Shown: one piece after another, positions 1 through 8,056 of the stretch | Numbering within the stretch: the stretch's first letter is position 1 | Layout: every line of letters begins with the position of its first letter | Source of the DNA: Phellopilus nigrolimitatus | Taxonomy: Eukaryota; Basidiomycota; Agaricomycetes; Hymenochaetales; Hymenochaetaceae | Direction of reading: 5' to 3' | Length of the DNA stretch: 21,340 nucleotides | Assembly: GCA_021029095.1 (NCBI GenBank) | Contig: JAJOHG010000418.1 | Span: 1 to 21,340 of the forward strand | Program-made: the position numbers and the translations under genes | The notes under the pieces: generated by a model | Database searches by the model: none | What the model saw: the letters and a program-made list of their open reading frames with translations, nothing else | What the model was told of the DNA's origin: nothing

Positions 1-293
1 TAAACGAGACACGAGGCAATGAGAAAGAATCTGGACGTACGCCTAGAAAACCATTTGTTTAATTCTCCAAGCCGTAATGCGCGCTTACTAATAAGAGCGG
101 CACCCCATGCCCGCGCTACTGTCAGAAACCCCGTAACGTGACGCCTTCGATTAAATCCTCATGCTTCAACCCAGATTACTAGGAACTCATATTGAGGGGA
201 AGGCAAATGCCCTTCAAAAGAGTGTGCATTTGTAGTTGCTTACATGTACACCAAAAATGGAAATTTTGCGGTTCATGAGTGAAAGAAAAGTTA
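1..293. other. Left-edge spacer, no gene seen
   Basis: I see no convincing coding frame, tRNA or repeat here. Base composition is mixed and stops are frequent on both strands. The stretch ends where the left arm of the foldback element begins. Confidence 0.6.
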
Positions 294-558
294 CAGAACG
301 AGTTTTTGAGCTCAATCTCATCCGTTTCGTGTAATTTAAACTGGGATGCGCTCGGGTGATATGGGGCTGGGAGGTCTTTGTTGTCGATTTTTAATTTTTG
401 TCCTCAAGTGCCAGAACAACCATGTAAGACCCCTGTTCTGGCACTTTGAGGACAAAATTAAAAATCGACAACAAAGACCTCCAGCCCCATATCACCCGAG
501 CGTATTCCAGCTTAAATTACGCGAAACGGATGAGAATTGAGCTCAAAAACTCGTTCTG
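294..558. repeat. Foldback (near-perfect inverted repeat) element, possibly MITE-like
   Basis: The left arm at about 294-418 begins CAGAACGAGTTTTTGAGCTC. The right arm at about 434-558 ends with the reverse complement of the same bases. The arms are about 125 bp each, match at roughly 94% by eye with a few substitutions and single-base indels, and flank a spacer of only about 15 bp. A transcript would fold into one long hairpin. The structure resembles a full-length foldback or MITE-type non-autonomous element, or an inverted duplication. I could not find a clear target-site duplication (TTA on the left, CGC on the right), so the transposon reading is inference. Small ORFs here are by-products of the repeat. 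Confidence 0.9.
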
Positions 559-597
559 CGCATTTGCATGTATGCACGGCCATTTTGCATGTGCTGA

Positions 598-609
598 GGT
601 CACGTGACC
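598..609. promoter_or_regulatory. 12-bp perfect palindrome with E-box core (GGTCACGTGACC)
   Basis: GGTCACGTGACC reads the same on both strands and contains CACGTG, the core bound by bHLH proteins. The TCACGTGA form resembles yeast Cbf1/centromere-element-I sites. It lies 39 bp right of the foldback element and about 1.2 kb from the nearest supported gene start, so any regulatory role is inference. Confidence 0.4.
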
Positions 610-1754
610 GCCGAAACGCGCTCACCTCCTGCTCTTTTCTTTGCTACAAACCTTTTTTTCATAAGTAGCCACATGATTTAAAGTATATATTGTATGTATA
701 GCCTTAAAATATGTTTTATTTTATTTTTTGTCAAAGGAAATCAGCACAGAGTGGCCGGATTGTGTCGAGTTGGCCATCTGTAAATTTTTGCCACCGAAAT
801 TTCTTAATTTGGGAAGTGCCGATCATTTTCAGATTACAAAGCGTGCAGACTCTTTTGGCAGGGATTGCCTCCCCTCACTCATATATGATCCTTTTCACAG
901 AATATTGCGCACATTGCATCAAGGAAGGTGCCATCTCCAAGGTGTTGTGAAGTTGACTTGTGAGAGGAACTTGAAGGGGCATCGTGATGTCCGGTATCCA
1001 AGTTGCCTTGTGAATCAGACAGAGATAGATGACTGCAGAGGAAGATGAACGACTACAACCGTCCTCATCTCAAGGGTGGACTACCACGGGCACCGAACAT
1101 AAATCGCGCACGGGACATGAACGAGACAGAGATGATGATGAGCGCTTGCCGACAAAGTCAATTCCGGGATAAGCCTTGGATCGGCAATGATCGACACACT
1201 GCCTGGGAAGATTTTCATGTTGACCAATCGGTTATCTAACCACCTTTTATCAAACCATCATGATCATCTCTATGCAATTTGCCATACTCCGAGTCTATAT
1301 ACAAGCCCCTCAGCTTCTAAGTTAACTCGTTCACTGCGTGCTGTGAGACATGTAGACATTATGATTGAAGTCATGGTATTAGTTACTATGGTCCACGGAT
1401 CGTCGACGTCAAGCTTTGGATAGCACCTTCCAGTTAGCTCTCAATTCAGTACGTTATCGCTGAACTCTAACATGTCGGGCAGTATCTATACTGGATAATT
1501 AAAGACTACTAAAGAGAATGTCTTCCTTCAGGCCTCATCAATTACCGGTCATGGGCAGAACTTGATGGACTCTTCTATGGATTGGTTCTCGATTTTTTCA
1601 CCATGTGCTTCATGTCGAGATTCTAGGAACAGTTGTCTGCGGTGCATTCACAGGAACGCGTACGATGTTCTCTTCGTCCGACATGCGGACACGCGTTTAT
1701 GGCAGAGAATGACGCGCTCCCGGGACCAAACGCCTGATTATCTGCGAGTCCTAC

Positions 1755-1760
1755 TATAAA
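1755..1760 (+). promoter_or_regulatory. TATA box of the aspartic protease gene
   Basis: TATAAA lies 87 bp upstream of the ATG at 1847 and is followed by a pyrimidine-containing leader. The spacing fits a fungal promoter with a short 5' UTR and supports the chosen start. Confidence 0.55.
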
Positions 1761-1846
1761 TTGGAATAGGGGCAAGGACACTTACCTCGTCGGGTTACGG
1801 AACTTGCTCGCGTTACTCACCGACTCGTCTGCCTCAAGCCCTCACG

Positions 1847-3193
1847 ATGTTCCTCCCGTCCGCTCTTATCGTCGCCGTCCTCCTCTCGCTATCTGTCTCC
1901 GCGACACCTCTCGTGCAGGTGCGCGAGCCGAGCGTGTCGCTCCCCTTCGCGCTCAAGCTCAACACGTCGGGCAGCACGCTCGCGGACATCGATCGCGCAC
2001 GTGCCGCGCACCTTATCTCGAGTAGCAAGGCGCGCTCCGGCCAGCTCAACAGGCGCGCCGCGTCCTTCGCCGTCACGAACACCGCCGTGACGTACGTTGC
2101 GAGCGTTGGCGTCGGCAGCCCGGCGACGTCGTACTCGCTCCTCATCGACACAGGGTCGTCGAACACCTGGGTCGGCGCAGATAAGACATACGTGAAGACC
2201 AGCACGAGCAAGAGCACCGGCAAATCAGTGTCCGTCACTTATGGCTCGGGAGAGTTCTCTGGCACAGAATGTGGGTGCCCGAGCACCCTATCCTGTTGAC
2301 CTTTTAAATTAAACTTTCGGTATAGACACTGATACCGTCACGCTCTCGAGCAGTCTCGTCATCACTAGCCAGGGCGTCGGCGTCGCGTCATCGTCCGAGG
2401 GCTTCAGCGGCGTCGATGGTATCCTCGGTATCGGCCCCGTCGACCTCACCCAAGGCACCGTCTCCGGAACCTCGACCGTTCCGACCGTGACCGACAACCT
2501 CCTCTCTCAGGGGACGATCTCCTCCGAGGTCATCGGCATCTACTACGCGCCGACGCAGACCGACTCTACCACGAACGGCGAGCTCACGTTCGGCGGCACC
2601 GACTCAGGCAAATACACCAGCGCGATCACGTACACGGCCATCACGTCGACGTCGCCCGCGAGCGACTACTGGGGCATCAACGAGTCGATCACGTACGGCT
2701 CCTCGGGCGCGAACATCCTCTCCTCGACGGCCGGCATCGTCGACACCGGCACGACGCTCGTGCTCATCGCGACGGACGCGTACGACCGCTACACGTCCAC
2801 CACGGGCGCGACGCTCGACCAGACCACGGGCCTGCTCGAGATCTCGTCTGCGAACTACGCAAAGCTGCAGAGCCTGTACTTCAACATCGCCGGCACCGCG
2901 TTCGAGCTCACGAAGAACGCGCAGACGTGGCCGCGTGCGCTGAACACGGCAATCGGCGGGTCGTCGGGCTCCATTTACCTTGTCGTTGCCGACGTGAGTC
3001 CTCCCGCTCGGTGTGCTTGACAGCTGTGCTCACAAGTGCTTTTTTTCTTCGATAGATTGGAAGCGACAGCGGACAGGGCCTCGACTTCATCAACGGCTAC
3101 ACTTTCCTTGAGCGCTTCTATTCCATCTTCGACACTACCAACAACCGCGTCGGCTTCGCGAAGACCGCGCATACGTCGGACACCTCCAACTAA
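1847..3193 (+). CDS. Secreted pepsin-like aspartic protease (family A1, polyporopepsin-like)
   Basis: This is an aspartic endopeptidase, probably secreted for extracellular protein breakdown at acid pH. The exons are 1847-2270, 2326-2993 and 3056-3193; both introns (55 and 62 nt) are GT-AG and keep the frame, giving 409 aa. Residues 1-19 or so form a hydrophobic signal peptide (MFLPSALIVAVLLSLSVSA). A propeptide follows and probably ends near QLNRR (66-70). The catalytic motifs are DTGSSNTW (Asp101) and DTGTTL (Asp281), and the flap contains YGSGEFSG. The C-terminal lobe ends with FLERFYSIFD and VGFAKTAH, as in this family. The length matches polyporopepsins, with no GPI or C-terminal extension. 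The whole predicted protein contains no cysteine, so it lacks the disulfides of many pepsins. A TATA box lies 87 bp upstream. Closest family: basidiomycete polyporopepsin; the assignment is firm, the substrate unknown. Confidence 0.95.
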
Positions 3194-3565
3194 CTTCCTC
3201 GAGCTTTTTTTTGTCATATTCTTGCCATTCCGGGCCCTCGTTGTCCTTGGGTTATTTGTGTTCGATATGATTTGGATTGGGTATTGGGTTAACACAATTG
3301 TGTACTGAATTGAACTTGATTTTTGATCAATGTCGCGAATCTTTCGCATACGCTGCTGACATGAAATACATATTGATGTCTAGTTTCGGCCACATCAAGC
3401 TACGCGGAGCTGCTTCGAAATAGTATTAATGATAAAAAAGCGATAAAAGTAGAGGGCAAGAACACAATTCTAGCGTCGGATTGATTTCTGCTGCAAGTGA
3501 TTGCGTCAATTTCATACTTTAAGCAAGCTATACAAAGTTCAACTCACACGGCCATATCTGACTTC
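3194..3565. other. Convergent intergenic region (two 3' ends)
   Basis: The protease (+) and the BTB gene (-) converge here. The stretch is AT-richer, with T-rich runs after the protease stop, and should hold both 3' UTRs and poly(A) sites. I see no separate gene. Confidence 0.6.
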
Positions 3566-4722
3566 TTACGAATCTAGCCTAAAGATTTCTGGCAGCATAT
3601 GCCATATTCGTAATCGACAATCATGAGCTTGGCAAGTGTAGAGCGCAGAGCAAGCAGAGCATATCGGACCCGCCTCAAGCCTTTCCGTGGCCAACGCAAA
3701 AAGTATGTCATGACTCTGTCGCGCATCGTCCTTAAATAAATCAACGCGCTTTTCGAACGTAGTTTTGCAGTAGGGTGGACATTGTGCGGGAGGGTGCCTG
3801 TAGGAGAAGGAATTGTACATGGGAAGCACTTGGTCCTCCAGCTCCTCACGCCCACGACACAGGGCTCGAAAATCGCTGGCACTGAGCAATTTCCACCGCG
3901 CTTTCCGTGCACTGTCTGAGGTTGGATACCCCGGTTTGCGGTCATATTTGTCCTTCATCTTTAACCTGGACAACGTATAGAATGCCGCGGGGAGGATCTC
4001 CGGGATGTTGAAGCGCCTTGCAAGTACGATGGCTGATACCGGCTCTGGAGTGACTTCGACGGAGTTACAATACAAATATGGCATGTCTATAAGAGTAAAG
4101 ACATGTCCCTCAAAAATGTCCCACTCTTCCAGAGTTGTTGGCCAGTCTGAACAGACATGCGAGACTACGCGTTGGCGTACTGCGTCTAAATGATATTTTG
4201 TTGCCATAGATAGGACTCCAGTCACTTTTTCTGGGTTTTTCGGATCGTGTTTCTTGAAAGGAAGTGCCCTGCACGGAGACAATCAATTCAAAACCGTCCT
4301 ATCGCAGAACCAAAGCAGCGCACTCACCATGGCTCGTATAGTGCTTCCAGCATACATACAATATCCTCAGCAGAGTCCGGCATAGATATGACTGGGACAC
4401 CTTCGTAAAGGCGGTCGGTACTGTGTCCAGCACTGTCTGTGGAAATGCCAGTGTTCGGAAGGTCGAACATATCTCGAAATACTTTGGATTGGCGCGCTAA
4501 GAGCGATTTGTGGACACGGAATAGGATGTCTTGCTTGTAACTCTGGCCGCTTTCGTCCGTAAGTTCTTTGTTCGACACGGCCGAAAAAATGATATTGCCA
4601 TCTTCTAGCCAGAAGGACTCAGACGTAGTTTCGCAGATGCGATTCACTTCTGAGTCCCGGTCTCCGTTCGCTTTCCACTTTGAAATCCTTTCTGCAGTAA
4701 GCTCAGAGTTTTCCTCAAGCAT
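3566..4722 (-). CDS. BTB/POZ domain-containing protein
   Basis: Exons are 4722-4328 and 4268-3566. The 59-nt intron has a GTGAGT donor and GTGCAG acceptor, and the split codon restores Trp. The protein is 365 aa. The N-terminal third holds the BTB/POZ fold: FWLEDGNIIFSAV, then DILFRVHKSLLARQSKVFRD, then a strand with VPVISMPDSAEDIVCMLEAL, which is the usual order in fungal BTB proteins. The second exon continues with GVLSMATKYHLDAVRQRVVSH, the helical BACK-like region typical of basidiomycete members, and a Cys-rich tail (CSACSALYTCQAHDC). BTB domains mediate dimerisation and often recruit Cul3 ubiquitin ligases, but this family is greatly expanded in Agaricomycetes and most members have no known function. 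The start codon is the first Met of the frame. A possible upstream gene ends only 56 bp away. Confidence 0.85.
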
Positions 4723-4778
4723 GTCTTGCGTTCTATTAGGGCACCGTGTTGAAATACATATGCTAGCCGCTTACTAAT

Positions 4779-5633
4779 CTACCGATTTGTCCAAGCTGAC
4801 GTGACGCCGTGACGCAGGAAGAAAATGAATTGCCCGTGATAGCCCGTGATGCGACACGTTTTCTCTGCGCTTGCCACTGCGGTCTCTTTCGTATTTCTGT
4901 GACTCACAGGCATAGCAAACCGCTCATCAAAATCCACTGGCATTTTCTCTTTGCTTTCAACTTACATCATATCTTCACGCTCTGCACGGACTTGCTGCTT
5001 GACTATGCCAGAGAGCTTTATCGCGTCGATTGCCTCCTGGTCAGAAGGAACAGACCTTTCAGAATTTCCGAGATGTAGACAATCATGGTATGAATACGAC
5101 AGCCTTTGGCCGTGCGGAATATCAGCCTGGCTGGCATCACATACTCCTTGAATATTTTGCTTCCTGTTACTATTTTTGCGTCGAGTCTGCGGGTTTCGTC
5201 ATTAGTGTAGATATGTGTCTGGAGCCATGATAGTTCACAACTGTCCGTCGAGATGAAGGTTGTAGAGCGCGCGATCAAAATTTGTGTGGCACCCAATATA
5301 CATATCTGCTAGTCCTGCACTCCAACCATCACTCTGTTACCTTTTTCTTTTCTTTTCCTTTTTCCCTAAGAATAAACCAGGTCGACCGTCCGACTTGTGA
5401 GTATTTTTATCAATTTGCAAATCCTCCGGGTGCTTTGCTTCCCTAATATCAGCTTTGTATGCAATGTACCGCATTGCGATACAGTTCCTGGACAATTTGG
5501 CCCTCTTCGAACGATAACTACATACTTCCACCACTGCATAGCCTACGTCTGCGATGCTAGACCGGGACCGCCTCCAACTACTTCTGAGATATATGCTTCG
5601 CCTTGGGCTTAGATCTGCTTGCTTGCGTACCAT
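4779..5633 (-). CDS. Hypothetical spliced gene, unidentified (weak model)
   Basis: I do not recognise this protein. A phase-consistent model joins 5633-5341, 5163-4966 and 4896-4779 (about 202 aa). The donors are GTAACA and GTAAGT, the acceptors GTAACAG and GTCACAG, and the introns 177 and 69 nt. The first exon is basic and ends in a Lys/Arg run (KKEKKRKR). The middle exon is the best part (GVCDASQADIPHG, then DQEAIDAIKLSGIVKQQVR). The tail contains GYHGQFIFFLRHG. No domain or signal peptide is visible. Against it: the first intron is long, the Lys-rich run is a pyrimidine tract on the other strand, and only 56 bp separate the stop from the BTB start on the same strand, leaving little room for a promoter. 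It could instead be BTB 5' leader or a gene relic. Confidence 0.3.
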
Positions 5634-6078
5634 ACAGGTTGGTCTCATCTATCGCCTACTAAAGTCCCGGATTCCGATCATGCACCTTTTGATGCCCCTA
5701 ATTGCTACATGTTCTAAAATTGAAACAACGTATTCTCATTTCAAATTCTCACAGGACTTATACAAGTTTCCGTACTAATGTTTATATATAGCCTGAATTC
5801 GCGCCCTAATAGAAGACTTCACTGCATTTTATCAACAATCCCATGACCCAAGCTATACTTCTCCGATATCTGTCTGAAGCCTTCGTCTCAAGATCTATCT
5901 CCTGAAGTAACCATCGTCCTTGGGACTTTTCGTATTCCACAAGAGCTATAAATCTCCTACTCAGCGATGGTCAGCTCTTCAACAGGCGGGGCGCATCCTC
6001 GCTGTTTTAGATCGTCTTAAGCCGATTTCTCTCTTCCACTCTCTCAACAAAGAAAACTTTCGTCTCACAAGTCTTACT
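5634..6078. promoter_or_regulatory. Upstream region of the HeLo-like gene
   Basis: Non-coding as far as I can see. It contains TATATATA-type sequence near 5783 and a cleaner TATA box at 5947-5952, followed by a pyrimidine-rich leader up to the ATG at 6079. The frame is open from a TTG at 5920, but the TATA position argues that this part is leader, not protein. Confidence 0.45.
5947..5952 (+). promoter_or_regulatory. TATA box of the HeLo-like gene
   Basis: TATAAA lies 132 bp upstream of the ATG at 6079 and is followed by a pyrimidine-rich stretch. It favours the start at 6079 over the open frame that begins at 5920. Confidence 0.45.
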
Positions 6079-6975
6079 ATGGCCTCTTTGGCCGGGAGGC
6101 TGAGGGGCCGCCTTCGGTCTCACCCTCGGTCGTCCAATGCTGGCTCCTCCCCGGACGAGCAGTCGTCGGTCGGCCGGAAGAAGAGGAAGAAAATCCTCAA
6201 CGCAATACCCATAGTTCTCAAGGAGTCAATAAAACTCCTTCGAGAGAGCTCCGATTTCTGTCCCCCGTTGAAGAGTGCCGTCGGAGGCGTAGCGCACATC
6301 ATTAGTCTTGTCGAGGTAAAATACAAATAATGTTATACTTCCTCAAAATATTTGCTCATAACGTATTGTGAAATGATAGACAATGAAAGGGAACAAGGAC
6401 GACGCGGTCCGCCTTTTCAAAAGGGCAGACAGCCTCCTCGATCTCCTCGCCGACCTCGTCACGGATTCGACAAGTGTCCCCGATCCTTTATTTATTGCAA
6501 TTGTGAACCTAAGCAGGTAAATAAATCGCCAATAGACGCTCAATGCTATTTACTAATTTGTCGTAAAGAGAGCTGCAATTCTCCATTGTCAAGGCTGACA
6601 GAGTACCAAAGAAACACGTGGTGACCCGTCTCTTCAACACATCAAAAGAGAAGGAGCAGTTACGTGTCCTCCGCGAACAACTCGATGAAGCCATGGAGCG
6701 GTTCAAGGCAAGTGCTCATGAAAGCCGACTTGGAGATATAATGAACTTACAGGCATGAATTCCTCCCACAAAATCAGCTCGCTACCTCCGTTCGCACCGA
6801 AGTTGCTGTGGGCGAAATAAAGACCACGATCTGTAACCAGACAAGCACCATCTCGCACACTGTCTCACAGGCGATCATGGACTCGCAGATCTCCGTTTCG
6901 CACTGCAACAAAGCCATTCATTTAACCCTTCACGAAGCCTTCGCTTTTCCTTACTTGTACAGGGGCACCGCTTGA
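6079..6975 (+). pseudogene. HeLo/MLKL-N-terminal-like helical-bundle protein, apparently frameshifted near its 3' end
   Basis: The first three exons read cleanly: 6079-6315, 6380-6516 and 6569-6707, with 64- and 52-nt GT-AG introns. They start MASLAGRLRGRLRSH, pass a basic stretch (GRKKRKK), then give SDFCPPLKSAVGGVAHIISL, DDAVRLFKRADSLLDLLADL, FSIVKADRVPKKHVVTRLF and KEKEQLRVLREQLDEAMERF. This pattern is that of the basidiomycete N-terminal helical domain resembling HeLo and MLKL, often found before NLR or kinase modules in fungal cell-death and self/non-self proteins. Here no NACHT, kinase or repeat domain follows. The third intron would use a GC donor (GCAAGT, 6708-6752, 45 nt). After it the frame meets TGA at 6756-6758, giving about 172 aa. 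A shifted frame from 6754 stays open for 73 codons to 6975 and looks like the family's brace helix (ATSVRTEVAVGEIKTTI). Hence a frameshift, an assembly indel or a genuinely short protein. Confidence 0.6.
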
Positions 6976-8056
6976 TTACAGTCAAGTTCGAGATTTTCTT
7001 GCGTTTACGTAACGCGGCTGCGTAGTGTACCCCGCTTCGCTTCTCGCATCTTGCGCCGCAATCTCCCATTAACTGCATTCAACAACCAACAACCAACAAC
7101 AACCGAGGCATCGGGATGTATCTCCCTGTTGGCTGTAGTCAAGCTTTGTAGCCCCTCCACAGGATTTTGTTTATTTATATAGTCACTCGTTTACTTTGCG
7201 TACTTCAAATGTTAACCTGCATTCTTCCGTGATTCAGTTCACCTGCGCGAATGATCAAAGATGCAAAAAATGCGTGGCTCGAACGTTTTCGTCAAGTCGT
7301 CTAATACGCTGCTCAACGGACTGAGCATAGTTTAACGAGTCGCCGGGGTTTCGCCACGCCCCCTCATCCCCTAAAAAAAATGGAAATATCACCCGCACCT
7401 TAGGCTCGTCGTAAGTCCAACCGGTATTCTTTCACAATATGCGATTTTATACAATTATGCCTACAGCTACCCACTCCTTTCTGCGCTGCCATACGTACAT
7501 CTGGGTATAATATGCTCGTCCACGTCGGTCCGCTCAGGAGGTAGGTTGAAGTTGCAGTTGAAAGAGAAAAGAAAAGAAAGAACGAACGAACGAACGAAAA
7601 AGAAAGAGAGAAAAAAACCCGATTCGCCAGCACCCCGTCGAGAGGTTGTTTGATGAAGTACATACCATACAGAATAACGCGCAACAGACAGCGAAAAAAA
7701 AATGCAAAAGGCTTGAGAGAAACTTGGAGTTGGGGCGGTGGATGACACCGACAATAAATGAACCGGACGCAACCGACGATCAGGGAGCAGGCAGCGGGAG
7801 GTGCTGAAATAGCGTATATGTTAGGCAGGTACAGATAGACTGCGTTCAAGAGCCATTTCGGCTTAGCTTGGGCGGGCATCGGAAGGAGAGCAGGGTAAGG
7901 AAGGACGAAAAGAAGAAAAACGAACGGAAGATGAATGGTGTGTATATATACATTGATTGCGCGGGAATCACGATGAAGCCAGGAAGAAAGCTATGGGAAC
8001 TTGGAACAAGAGGAGAGCCATAAAAACGGACGAGGCACACGCATCGACGCTTGGTT
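6976..8056. other. Intergenic region between the HeLo-like gene and ATG4 (two 3' ends)
   Basis: I see no supported gene. It includes a short CAACAAC-type tandem tract near 7080-7106, a purine-rich stretch around 7555-7620 with an ACGA microsatellite, and an A-rich run near 7372. The last several hundred bases should be ATG4 3' UTR on the minus strand. The long minus-strand frame at 7400-7879 is low-complexity Phe/Ser reading of purine-rich DNA and not a gene. Confidence 0.5.
7583..7602. repeat. Short ACGA tetranucleotide microsatellite in a purine-rich tract
   Basis: About four to five tandem ACGA units lie within a longer A/G-rich tract (about 7555-7620), inside the probable 3' UTR or downstream region of ATG4. 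Confidence 0.7.

Larger units (their letters stand above)
559..1846. other. Spacer upstream of the protease gene; no supported gene
   Basis: This stretch has a palindromic E-box (598-609), an open frame without an ATG (about 728-1048), a 64-codon ATG frame (1045-1239) that I do not recognise, and a TATATA at 1296-1301 with no convincing gene after it. It may hold a decayed gene or transposon remnant, but nothing is identifiable. The last 90 bases form the promoter and 5' leader of the aspartic protease. Confidence 0.5.

Noticed and set aside
346..540. 64-codon plus-strand ORF
   Set aside because: It lies inside the foldback element and reads across both arms, so its translation is a by-product of the inverted repeat.
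728..1048. 106-codon open frame reading fairly protein-like
   Set aside because: It begins with TTG, has no ATG near its start, overlaps an equally open frame and matches no family I know. It may be a remnant but cannot be supported.
1045..1239. 64-codon ATG frame
   Set aside because: Too short and unrecognised; no promoter or splice signals tie it to a gene.
7400..7879. 159-codon minus-strand ORF rich in Phe, Ser and Leu
   Set aside because: It is the reading of a purine-rich, microsatellite-bearing tract downstream of ATG4; low complexity explains it.
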